DNA from: Beijerinckiaceae bacterium | Lineage (GTDB): Bacteria; Pseudomonadota; Alphaproteobacteria; Rhizobiales; Beijerinckiaceae | Direction: 5' to 3' | NCBI GenBank assembly: GCA_022702195.1 | Contig: JAKONB010000564.1 | Coordinates: 1-8,896 of the forward strand | DNA: 8,896 nt | Shown: piece after piece, positions 1 through 6,489 of the stretch | Numbering within the stretch: the stretch's first letter is position 1 | Layout: the number at the start of each line of letters is the position of its first letter | Position numbers and translations under genes: made by a program | The notes under the pieces: generated by a model | What the model saw: the letters and a program-made list of their open reading frames with translations, nothing else | What the model was told of the DNA's origin: nothing | Databases searched by the model: none

Positions 1-192
1 CCGGCCGCGCAGGGCCTCGATGGTGGCCGCCGACAGGTCGATGATCTCGTAGCGCGCGAACGTCCCCTCGCTCGTCGCAACGTCGGCGCCCTCCGCCACC
101 GCGCTCGCCGTCGGTCCCGCCGCAGGAAGCAGCGACGAGCAGCCCGACAGAAGGCTTGCGGTCAGGACCGCGAGGGCCGCTTTGCGAATCAT
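1..192 (-). CDS. Polysaccharide export outer-membrane lipoprotein (Wza/KpsD type), N-terminal part only
   Basis: Only the first 64 codons are in the window; the gene continues past base 1. The start ATG (190-192) has a GGGAG ribosome-binding site at 199-203, six bases upstream. The product opens with a lipoprotein signal peptide: Arg3-Lys4, a short hydrophobic run, then the lipobox LSGC with the lipidated cysteine at residue 18. Ser at position +2 fits sorting to the outer membrane. The segment that follows (SSLLPAAGPTASAV, then YEIIDLS near residue 50) resembles the start of alphaproteobacterial polysaccharide biosynthesis/export proteins, just before the Poly_export domain. Such proteins form the multimeric outer-membrane channel for capsule or exopolysaccharide. 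The Kdo-transferase genes nearby fit this role. The diagnostic domain itself is outside the window, so the family rests on the N-terminus and context. A different lipoprotein is possible. Confidence 0.7.
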   Translation of the reverse strand, partial: MIRKAALAVLTASLLSGCSSLLPAAGPTASAVAEGADVATSEGTFARYEIIDLSAATIEALRGR

Positions 193-488
193 TCCATACT
201 CCCAGCCGGATCACGCGGAGGCGCGTGCCCGGTGGCGCTCCCGGCGCGAAAACGAAAAGCCGGTCACACCATCACACAATGAAATCGTACCGATGAGGCC
301 ATCGGACACAGGCTCATACCCGGTGGCACCGCGCCCGACACGTCACGGATCCGGACATCATCCCATAGCGCGCAAACGCTGCCATGGGTTTAACGGATCG
401 TGCCCTATCCCGGCTCGGTGCCCGGAGGAAATTCAACCACGGGCGACCCCTCCAATAGCATTGCGTCGCGACGGTGGCACGGTCACGC
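193..488. promoter_or_regulatory. Gene-free gap upstream of the export lipoprotein gene
   Basis: These 296 bases separate the end of the LTA-synthase-like gene from the lipoprotein start, both on the minus strand. I see no convincing gene. Such a gap within a same-strand pair suggests that the lipoprotein gene has its own promoter or a long leader. Visible structure is modest: a direct repeat TCACAC-CA-TCACAC (264-277), a 10-base palindrome CGTCGCGACG (464-473), and the related strings CCCGGTGGC near 228 and 320. No good -35/-10 pair was found, and no clear terminator follows the upstream gene. Confidence 0.35.
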
Positions 489-1955
489 TTACGCGGTGAT
501 CGCTGATGAAACCGCGCGTCGCAGCCGGCGTCCGAGGGCATCGGCCGTGAGATCGACGCGCTGCGGCTGCGGCTGCGGCTGCGAACCGAAATCGAAGATC
601 GCGTAATCCGTGGTCGTCGCGCCGAAGCCCGGCCGGCAATGGGGCAGCGCCGGGGCGTGATCGCCGAAGACGCAGAGGGTCGCCGGGAGGTCTGCCAGCG
701 CCGCGATCAGGCGTTCCACCGCCTCGCCGGTATGGGCGACGTGATGGAGATACTGCGCGCCGGGACCATTGATGCCGGGCAGCCGCCCCGGCTTCCACGG
801 ACCGTGATTCTCCATGGTCACACAGAACAGGAACAGCGGGCCGGAACGCGACCGGACCTCATCCAAGAGCCGCTCCGCCAGGGCGATGTCGCCGATATAG
901 GGTCCGATGCGCGGCGCCTCCCCGAATGCTTCCTCCATGACGAGGCGGTCGAAACCGAGCCGCGTCACCACCGCGCCCCGGTTGAAGAAGTCGCGGTGGA
1001 ACGGGTGAATGAACACGGTCTCAAAGCCGGCCTGCCGGGCGAGTCGCGGCAGGCTGCCCAGCTCCTCGCCGCCATGGGTCAGGTAGGGATCGAACCGGCC
1101 GAAGCCGAGATCTTCCGCGTCGCGACCCGTGAGGACCGCATGCTCGGTCCGCATGGTATAGGCTCCGTGCGCCGGCACGCGCAGGCGCCCATATTGCGTC
1201 GCACGAGTGCGGATCACCTCCATCAGCCGCAAGGGCGGGCCGCCGAGCCGGACTGGATCGACGAAGGATTCGAGCTGCACCACCATCACGATCCGGTCAT
1301 CGCCGGGGGCGCCACGGGGTGAGATCGTGGGCGCTTCCGTCATATCCTGCCGTCCGGCGCGCCACCGCAGGGCATAGGCCAGGATGGTGGCCGGCAGGCC
1401 GATGCGGGCCACGTCCGCCTCCAGATCCGGCGCGGCGAAGCGGAACGCGAGCCAGCGTCCGACGGCACCGTCGCCGGTCGTCGCCGCTAGCGTCCAGAGC
1501 GCCAGCGGCAGGGCGATGACCGCCAGCACTGCCACGCTGGGCTCATGCGGCAGGGCGGTCGGCTCCAGCGCATACCAGAGGGCGACCACCGCGAGGCCGG
1601 CCAGGATCGGAACGGCCATGCGCGGGTCGGTGAGCGGGCGCGTGTAGTAGAGTTCGGGATGGCGCGGCACTTGCCGGAGCAGAGCGAAGTCGCTGAACAC
1701 CAGGGACTCACCGATGATGCGGCGCTTGAGCCCGCTCACGACCTGGAGGATCGCCACGGTGAGCACGCAGGAGGTCGCAGCGAGCCACGGCCGCCAGGAA
1801 AACGCGAACCAGAAGACGGTGATGAGGCTGTAGACGAGGAGGCGCAGGGCGATGTCGCCGGGGCGGCGGCTCACCAGATGCCGTGGATTACCCGCGAGCG
1901 CCTCGATGGCGAAGGACAGGGCCGCTGCGCAGGCGAAGGCGAGGACGAGATTCAT
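489..1955 (-). CDS. LTA-synthase/phosphoglycerol-transferase-type membrane enzyme (sulfatase superfamily)
   Basis: This 488-residue protein probably sits in the inner membrane with its catalytic domain in the periplasm. Hydrophobic segments at about 1-20, 35-54, 57-75, 113-130 and 140-159 give about five membrane spans, the layout of LtaS. The C-terminal half carries the sulfatase-fold metal and nucleophile motifs: LES (Glu229), AYTMRTE with the likely nucleophile Thr267, IHPFHRDFFNR (317-326), MENHGPW with His384, and FGDH (Asp432, His433). Family members move glycerol phosphate from phosphatidylglycerol, or cut and transfer related phosphodiesters. Here the acceptor is unknown; the flanking Kdo-transferase and export genes suggest the capsule polymer or its lipid anchor. 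From memory, rhizobial RkpI may be a related protein. The ATG at 1953-1955 was chosen because an in-frame stop lies just upstream (1962-1964); there is no strong ribosome-binding site. It starts 47 bases after the kpsC-like gene, so co-transcription is likely. Function as a true sulfatase is less likely because Thr replaces the Cys/Ser nucleophile. Confidence 0.85.
   Translation of the reverse strand: MNLVLAFACAAALSFAIEALAGNPRHLVSRRPGDIALRLLVYSLITVFWFAFSWRPWLAATSCVLTVAILQVVSGLKRRIIGESLVFSDFALLRQVPRHPELYYTRPLTDPRMAVPILAGLAVVALWYALEPTALPHEPSVAVLAVIALPLALWTLAATTGDGAVGRWLAFRFAAPDLEADVARIGLPATILAYALRWRAGRQDMTEAPTISPRGAPGDDRIVMVVQLESFVDPVRLGGPPLRLMEVIRTRATQYGRLRVPAHGAYTMRTEHAVLTGRDAEDLGFGRFDPYLTHGGEELGSLPRLARQAGFETVFIHPFHRDFFNRGAVVTRLGFDRLVMEEAFGEAPRIGPYIGDIALAERLLDEVRSRSGPLFLFCVTMENHGPWKPGRLPGINGPGAQYLHHVAHTGEAVERLIAALADLPATLCVFGDHAPALPHCRPGFGATTTDYAIFDFGSQPQPQPQRVDLTADALGRRLRRAVSSAITA
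561..583. repeat. Hexanucleotide tandem repeat (CTGCGG, nearly four copies) inside the LTA-synthase-like gene
   Basis: The unit CTGCGG occurs three times in a row from 561 to 578, and a fourth copy differs only in its last base. On the minus strand it encodes a Gln-Pro run (QPQPQPQ, about residues 459-465) near the C-terminus, after the last catalytic motif. A change in copy number would stay in frame and only lengthen or shorten this tail. Confidence 0.8.
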
Positions 1956-2003
1956 GCTGGGTCATCTGCTCTCGCGCGGACGCTGATCCTCTGAAGGATG
2001 GCG

Positions 2004-3953
2004 TCACTCGGGGGATTTGGCCGGCTTCTGAGCGATGCCACGCTTGGCCCGCAGCCGCCGGACGATCGGGTTGAGAACCGCATAGCGCGCCCGCATGACG
2101 AACAGGGCGCGCTGGCTGAGGGCAAGGCGGGATGGGCCGGCGGCGTCGCGGGCGGCGCTCAGGCGGTCGAGCAGCTGCTCGGCCGTACAGGGCTTCATCG
2201 CCACCGGGTCGAGGTAGAGCGGATAAACCAGGAGCGCCCCGGCCACCAGCTCGTCGAGGGCGAGGCGCCGGCCCCGGTCGGCGCCGGGCGCCAGATCCTC
2301 GGTGAGGCCCCAGCCGGCATAGAACGGTCGGCCATGGACCGCGACGGTGAGGCCACGGATCAGCGCCTCGAACCCGGCCAGGGAGGTCATGGTCTCCACA
2401 TGATGCGCTCGGTCGAGAAGATCGACGATGGAGAAGCCGCCGACGATCCGGTCGGCAAGAAGCAAGGCCTCCTCCTCCGGGATCGCCCCCGGGCGGAAGC
2501 CGGCCTCCACGTCCGGATGCGGCTTGTAGAGCAGGAAGGCTTGCGGATTGCGGACCCGTGCCGCCGCCAGCAACGCCCGGTTCGAGCGCACCACCGGGGA
2601 GCCGTGCATCACCGAGGCGTCGTCCTCCACCTGCCCCGGCACCAGGACGATACGCCTGTCCGTGGGCCACGCATCCGTGCCGGCGTCGAGTCCGACATTA
2701 TACTTTGTGAGGCGGCGCGCGATCACGAGACGGCGCAGGGCGGCGGCCCGCGCCACGAGAGCGGGGGCGAAATCCTCGGTTCTCAACAGATGGGCGAGCC
2801 GGCTCTCAGTGCGCGGGTCGTAATAGATGCCGCGATCGTCGACCACGATGGAGGCACCCGGCTGCAGGCTTGCCCCGAGGCCGACCGAGCGCAGGAACCC
2901 GTCCTCGATCCGGGCCAGGGGCAGGCCGAGCTGCGCACAGAGCGGCTCCAGCCGCTCGGGCATTCGCGTCGCCCAGGCCAGCACCCGCGCCCCGTTCAAG
3001 CTCGCGGCCGCCACCGCATCCTCGGCGGTCATCGCATGGGTGGCTGGCCCGTGCGGACCGAGGGTGAACACGTCGAGGGCGGGCCGCTTCCAGCCCGAGA
3101 TGCCGACCAGGACGGTGGGCCGGTTATTGGCGGTGTAGCGGTCGCGCAGCCAGGCCACCCGCTCGAGACACGCCGCGAACCCGATCGGCTCGGCCATCCA
3201 GGGATCGAAATAATGGAGACCGGTGCCGTAGCGGCGCGCCAGAAGGTCCGCATCGGTCGGCTCGGCGCCGTCTGTGCCGAGCCGGACGGTGGCGGCCCCC
3301 GCCAGCCGCGCCTCGCAGGCCGCCTCCGGGGTGGCGACGAAGACCCGGGACACTCGGCCGAACAGAGCCCAGGGGTCGACCGGATGGGTCAGCATGTGCA
3401 GGCGCGGCGACAGGCGTTCGTCGAATCCCGGACAACCGTCGGGGCCGGCGACGAGGAAGCGCAGCTCGGGTGCCATCGCCATGGCCCGTTCGACGACGGC
3501 GCGCAGGCGCCGGGGCGAGGAAGCCAGCTCCCCCTCCGCCAGAATGAGGGCCGGCGTACCGACGAGCGCGTCGTCGAGCCCCTCCGCACCGCGCGCGAAG
3601 CGGTTCCGTCCGAACAATCCGGCCGCGCGCAACCGATCCGCCGCGCCGGGCTCGGGGGGCGAGCCACCGAAGGGGACGCCGGACAGGGTGAGGCGAAGAC
3701 TCGCCAGGCCAGTCCGGGGCGTGTCGTAGGGGCTGAGAAGCGGCCCCGGCGCAACGGTCAGCGTTGGACGCCCGAGGCCTTGCAGGATGGCGGCGGCCCT
3801 TCCCCCCTGCCACCCGATCCCAACGGCGCCACGGCGCCAGGGTGAATCGAAACGCAGGCCCGTGGCCGCCTCGATCTGGACGCGCAGGGCCTGGATCGCG
3901 CGGCTGGTCGGAAACAGAACCGACGGCAAATTCAAGGACACCTTCAAAGACAT
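2004..3953 (-). CDS. kpsC: KpsC-like capsule beta-Kdo transferase with a divergent N-terminal module
   Basis: KpsC works at the inner-membrane face with KpsS to build the short poly-Kdo linker on a phosphatidylglycerol-type lipid that anchors capsule chains. This 649-residue product is close to the usual KpsC length (about 675 in E. coli), which holds two tandem transferase modules. The C-terminal module (about 280-600) is canonical: RIEDGFLRSVGLG (348-360), VDDRGIYYD (371-379), YKPHPD (476-481), then GFEALIRG (527-534) and FYAGWGLTED (544-553). The N-terminal half (1-280) keeps the overall spacing but not these motifs: VAPGPLL (67-73) stands where EDGFLRS is expected and VAGPDG (168-173) where K-HPD is expected. 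The ATG at 3951-3953 is the first sensible start, although its ribosome-binding site is weak. The gene diverges from kpsS and is followed 47 bases later by the LTA-synthase-like gene, probably in one transcript. Family assignment is firm; the symbol is given by family, and the rhizobial name rkpJ may apply. Confidence 0.9.
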   Translation of the reverse strand: MSLKVSLNLPSVLFPTSRAIQALRVQIEAATGLRFDSPWRRGAVGIGWQGGRAAAILQGLGRPTLTVAPGPLLSPYDTPRTGLASLRLTLSGVPFGGSPPEPGAADRLRAAGLFGRNRFARGAEGLDDALVGTPALILAEGELASSPRRLRAVVERAMAMAPELRFLVAGPDGCPGFDERLSPRLHMLTHPVDPWALFGRVSRVFVATPEAACEARLAGAATVRLGTDGAEPTDADLLARRYGTGLHYFDPWMAEPIGFAACLERVAWLRDRYTANNRPTVLVGISGWKRPALDVFTLGPHGPATHAMTAEDAVAAASLNGARVLAWATRMPERLEPLCAQLGLPLARIEDGFLRSVGLGASLQPGASIVVDDRGIYYDPRTESRLAHLLRTEDFAPALVARAAALRRLVIARRLTKYNVGLDAGTDAWPTDRRIVLVPGQVEDDASVMHGSPVVRSNRALLAAARVRNPQAFLLYKPHPDVEAGFRPGAIPEEEALLLADRIVGGFSIVDLLDRAHHVETMTSLAGFEALIRGLTVAVHGRPFYAGWGLTEDLAPGADRGRRLALDELVAGALLVYPLYLDPVAMKPCTAEQLLDRLSAARDAAGPSRLALSQRALFVMRARYAVLNPIVRRLRAKRGIAQKPAKSPE

Positions 3954-4272
3954 GAGACGTTCGACCGATGCTGCTGGAGATGCTTTACCGCTCCGGCCCG
4001 TGAACAGATAGCATGCACCGCTCGGTTGGCGGGGTCGGGATCCGATCGGTCACCTGGGGAATCAGGCACGAAACCCAGAGGGGCTTTGCGGTCGACAGCA
4101 CCCCATAGCCCGCGCGGCCCTCACGCGATGCCCCGATCCGCCATCCCAAAGGGATCAAACGGTGGGGGATGACGTGTTCCGGGCCTGGGAACGCCTCCGA
4201 AATGCCATGGATCGCTGGCTGGGTGCGTCCAACGCCGTTCGTCTCCGTTGCACGCGTGTCACAGGGCGACGG

Positions 4273-4302
4273 AATCCGATCGATCGGCTGGGCCGTCGGA
4301 TT
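4273..4302. repeat. Inverted repeat with nested 12-base palindrome
   Basis: AATCCGA (4273-4279) and TCGGATT (4296-4302) are perfect inverted copies. The left arm overlaps the perfect palindrome CCGATCGATCGG (4276-4287). The site lies about 80-110 bases upstream of the kpsS-like start, a position that would suit an operator or activator site. No regulator gene is in the window to link to it. Confidence 0.4.
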
Positions 4303-4339
4303 GTTGGTCCCGGTGGCTTGTGCGACCCCATCTCAGTGA

Positions 4340-4369
4340 TGCAACCCGGTCCGCGCCGGGTGCAAGGAG
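4340..4369 (+). promoter_or_regulatory. Leader hairpin abutting the kpsS ribosome-binding site
   Basis: TGCAACCCGG (4340-4349) can pair with CCGGGTGCA (4356-4364) around a six-base loop, giving nine pairs with one bulged A. The last paired base is the first base of AAGGAG (4364-4369), the only strong Shine-Dalgarno-like sequence before the kpsS ATG. Its distance to the ATG at 4383 is 13 bases, longer than usual. The hairpin could affect ribosome access or simply border the site. Confidence 0.4.
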
Positions 4370-4382
4370 CAATCGGATCGGA

Positions 4383-5690
4383 ATGCTTCAGTCCAGCGCA
4401 GATGACCATCGCGACGGGCCGGCCACGTTCCTGTTCCTGCAGGGGCTCGCCTCGCCCTTCTTCACGGAACTCGGCGAAAAGCTGGTGGCCCGGGGCCACA
4501 CGGTCCGGCGGATCAACTTCTCCACGGGGGACTGGCTGTTCTGGCGCCTGCCCTGCGACAATTACCGGGGCTCGTTCGAGAACTGGAGCGCCTATGTCAG
4601 CGATTACATGGCGCGCCACGGCGTCACGGACCTGATCCTGTTCGGGGATTGCCGGCCCTACCACGTGGCCGCCACCCAGGCGGCCGAGCCGCTCGGCATC
4701 CGCCTGCATGCCTTCGAGGAAGGCTACCTGCGGCCGAATTGGATCACCTGTGAACTCGGCGGGGTGAACGGCCATTCTTCGCTGCCGAAATCCGCCGACG
4801 AGATCCGCAGGATCGCCCGCCGCCTGCCTCAGCCCGGCCGGGCGATGCCGTCCACCGGCGACATGGCCCGGCGCAGCCTGTGGGACGTGGCCTACAACAT
4901 CGCCAATATCGGCTTTCCCTATTTCTTTCCGAATTTCCGCAGCCACCGGCCGACTCATATCGCAGTGGAATATGCGGGCTGGATCAAGAAGTTCGTGCGG
5001 CGCGCCCATACCCGGCGCGAGGCGCTGCGGCTCAACGAGGCCTACACGGCCGTGGGGGTGGATTACTTCCTGCTCCCCCTCCAGCTCGACAGCGATTACC
5101 AGATCCGGGTCCACTCTCCCTTCCTGGGGGTCGAGGGGTTCATGGACCGGACGATCGCGTCCTTCGCCGCCCATTCGCAGGCGCCGATGCGGCTCCTCAT
5201 CAAGCTGCATCCCCTCGACAGCGGACTGATCAACTGGCGCAAATACGCCCGGCACTCTGCCAAGCGCCACGGGGTGAACGATCGGCTCGACATCATCGAC
5301 GGGGGCGATCTGCCGAGCCTCATCGCCGGCAGCCGCGGCGTGGTACTGGTCAACAGCACGGTGGGCATGCTCTCCCTCGAGCTGGGGCGGCCGACCCTCG
5401 CTACCGGTAGCGCCATCTACAATCTGCCCGGACTGACCCATCAGGGCGGCCTGAACACGTTCTGGACCGCCCCGGTGGCGCCGGACGACGGCTTGATGGC
5501 GGATTTCCGCCGGATCGTGCTCCACCGGACCCAGGTGAATGGCGGTTTCTTCTCGCCCGCTGCCATCACGCGGGCGGTGGCCGGGGTGATCCCACGGCTG
5601 GAGGCGACGCTGCCGGCCGCCGCTCTCGCCGCCGCCGCGGCTAGCCGCTCCAGCGAATCGGAGCCGCAGCAATGGTCCCCCGTCTATTGA
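4383..5690 (+). CDS. kpsS: KpsS-like capsule beta-Kdo transferase (first Kdo on the lipid anchor)
   Basis: KpsS-family enzymes add the first beta-Kdo to a lysophosphatidylglycerol acceptor at the cytoplasmic face of the inner membrane; KpsC then extends the linker. The 435-residue product shows the family signatures in order: FLFLQGLASPFF (16-27), GHTVRRINFSTGDWLFW (38-54), FGDCRPYH (87-94), FEEGYLRP (111-118), GVNGHSSLP (127-135), KLHPLDSG (274-281) and VNSTVGMLSLELGRPT (323-338). The ATG at 4383 leaves about 15 residues before the conserved core, as is normal for the family. The open frame runs further upstream to a TTG at 4248, but that extension looks like no family member. AAGGAG lies 13 bases upstream of the ATG, a long spacing. 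The C-terminus ends in an Ala-rich stretch and a polar tail that look dispensable. It is the first gene of the rightward arm, with the SDR gene 31 bases downstream. Divergent placement from kpsC is less common than side by side. Confidence 0.92.
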   Translation: MLQSSADDHRDGPATFLFLQGLASPFFTELGEKLVARGHTVRRINFSTGDWLFWRLPCDNYRGSFENWSAYVSDYMARHGVTDLILFGDCRPYHVAATQAAEPLGIRLHAFEEGYLRPNWITCELGGVNGHSSLPKSADEIRRIARRLPQPGRAMPSTGDMARRSLWDVAYNIANIGFPYFFPNFRSHRPTHIAVEYAGWIKKFVRRAHTRREALRLNEAYTAVGVDYFLLPLQLDSDYQIRVHSPFLGVEGFMDRTIASFAAHSQAPMRLLIKLHPLDSGLINWRKYARHSAKRHGVNDRLDIIDGGDLPSLIAGSRGVVLVNSTVGMLSLELGRPTLATGSAIYNLPGLTHQGGLNTFWTAPVAPDDGLMADFRRIVLHRTQVNGGFFSPAAITRAVAGVIPRLEATLPAAALAAAAASRSSESEPQQWSPVY

Positions 5691-5721
5691 TCCGGGCCAC
5701 GGCCTCGGGTTAGCAGGCGCC

Positions 5722-6489
5722 ATGCCCGTCATCTTGATCACCGGCGCGTCGAGCGGCATCGGCGCCGCCCTGGCGCGCCATTATGCGGCCCCCGGCACGA
5801 CGCTTGTCCTGCATGGCCGCGACGCCGGGCGCCTCGAGGCGGTAGCGGAAGCCTGCCGGACCAAGGGAGCCCGTGTGGAGACGGCGCGGCTCGACGTTCG
5901 CGACCGTGCGGCCGTCGCGGCCTGGCTACGCGCTGCGAATGCGGCCCACCCCCTCGACCTCGTCATCGTCAATGCGGCGATCAACGGCGGCGATCCGGGG
6001 GGCGACGTCGAGACCGAGGCCACGGCTTTCGAGACGCTGGACGTGAACGTCAATGGCGCCTTCAACGTCGCCCTGCCCTGCGTGACGCTGATGCGGGCGC
6101 GCGGTGCTGGACAGATCGCGCTCGTCTCGTCGCTGGCCGCTTTCGCGCCGCTGCCGGACGCGCCGGCCTATAGCGGGGCCAAGGCGGCCCTGCTCGCCCA
6201 CGGCCTCGCGCTGCGCGAAAAGCTGAAGCCGCACGGGGTGCGGATCAACGTGGTGACGCCGGGCTACGTCAAGACCGCGATGGGCAGCGAGTACCAGGGC
6301 TGGCGCCCGATGGAGATCAGCGCCGACGAGGCTGCCATCCGCATCGCCCGAGGCCTCGCCCGCAACCAAGACATCGTCGCATTCCCGTGGATCATCGCGG
6401 CGCTGGCTCGGGGCTCGGCCTTGCTGCCCGAATCCTTGCGCCGGCTCGGGATGAGCGGGTTCAAGTTCAAGATCCGGACAGGTCGATGA
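5722..6489 (+). CDS. Short-chain dehydrogenase/reductase (SDR) of the capsule operon
   Basis: This 255-residue protein has the classical SDR length and a complete set of motifs: the cofactor loop TGASSGIG (7-14), VNAA (83-86, for the usual NNAG), the catalytic Asn in the 109-111 region, Ser136/137 and the active pair Tyr150-Lys154 (YSGAK). TPGYVKTAM (179-187) is the usual post-active-site loop. It should use NAD(P)(H) to oxidise or reduce a hydroxyl/keto group; the substrate cannot be read from sequence. The C-terminal part, FPWIIAALARGSALLP (221-236) followed by a basic tail (FKFKIRTGR), resembles SDRs that lie on membranes and act on lipids or lipid-linked substrates. From memory, rhizobial capsule loci include such an SDR (RkpH), so this may be its counterpart. 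It starts 31 bases after kpsS, with only a weak AGG upstream, and its stop overlaps the next ATG (ATGA), which indicates translational coupling. SDR assignment is firm; the pathway role is inferred. Confidence 0.88.
   Translation: MPVILITGASSGIGAALARHYAAPGTTLVLHGRDAGRLEAVAEACRTKGARVETARLDVRDRAAVAAWLRAANAAHPLDLVIVNAAINGGDPGGDVETEATAFETLDVNVNGAFNVALPCVTLMRARGAGQIALVSSLAAFAPLPDAPAYSGAKAALLAHGLALREKLKPHGVRINVVTPGYVKTAMGSEYQGWRPMEISADEAAIRIARGLARNQDIVAFPWIIAALARGSALLPESLRRLGMSGFKFKIRTGR

Larger units (their letters stand above)
3954..4382. promoter_or_regulatory. Divergent intergenic region between kpsC-like and kpsS-like genes
   Basis: These 429 bases hold no supported gene and must contain, or lie next to, the start signals for both arms of the locus. 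Structure seen: ATCCC-AAA-GGGAT (4143-4155), a 12-base perfect palindrome CCGATCGATCGG (4276-4287) nested in the inverted repeat AATCCGA/TCGGATT (4273-4302), a related CCGATCGG at 4042-4049, and a hairpin (4340-4364) next to the kpsS ribosome-binding site. I found no convincing -35/-10 pair for either direction, so promoter positions are not assigned. The repeated GATCGG-type palindromes could be operator sites for one regulator, but such strings are common in GC-rich DNA. Confidence 0.45.

Noticed and set aside
182..499. Plus-strand open frame of 105 codons in the gap before the lipoprotein gene
   Set aside because: It starts at a TTG inside the lipoprotein's signal-peptide codons, has no good ribosome-binding site, and its translation looks random.
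1998..3845. Long plus-strand open frame (615 codons) opposite the kpsC-like gene
   Set aside because: It is antisense to a clear KpsC family protein, and its translation is low-complexity Arg/Gly/Pro/Glu-rich with no recognisable motif. Such antisense frames are common in GC-rich DNA.
4143..4155. ATCCC-AAA-GGGAT small hairpin as a terminator
   Set aside because: It has only five pairs, no T-run, and lies upstream of both divergent genes rather than after one.
4158..4180. GGAAC...CGTT on the minus strand resembling an alphaproteobacterial EcfG (general stress) promoter upstream of kpsC
   Set aside because: The spacing between the two boxes is 14 bases, shorter than the roughly 16-18 expected, and the site is about 200 bases from the start codon.
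4248..4382. Upstream TTG start that would add 45 residues to KpsS
   Set aside because: The added residues resemble no KpsS N-terminus and would span the inverted repeat and leader hairpin; the ATG at 4383 fits the family length.
4155..5759. Long minus-strand open frame (534 codons) opposite the kpsS-like gene
   Set aside because: The opposite strand carries all KpsS motifs. This frame has no family signature and runs across both the intergenic region and the SDR start.
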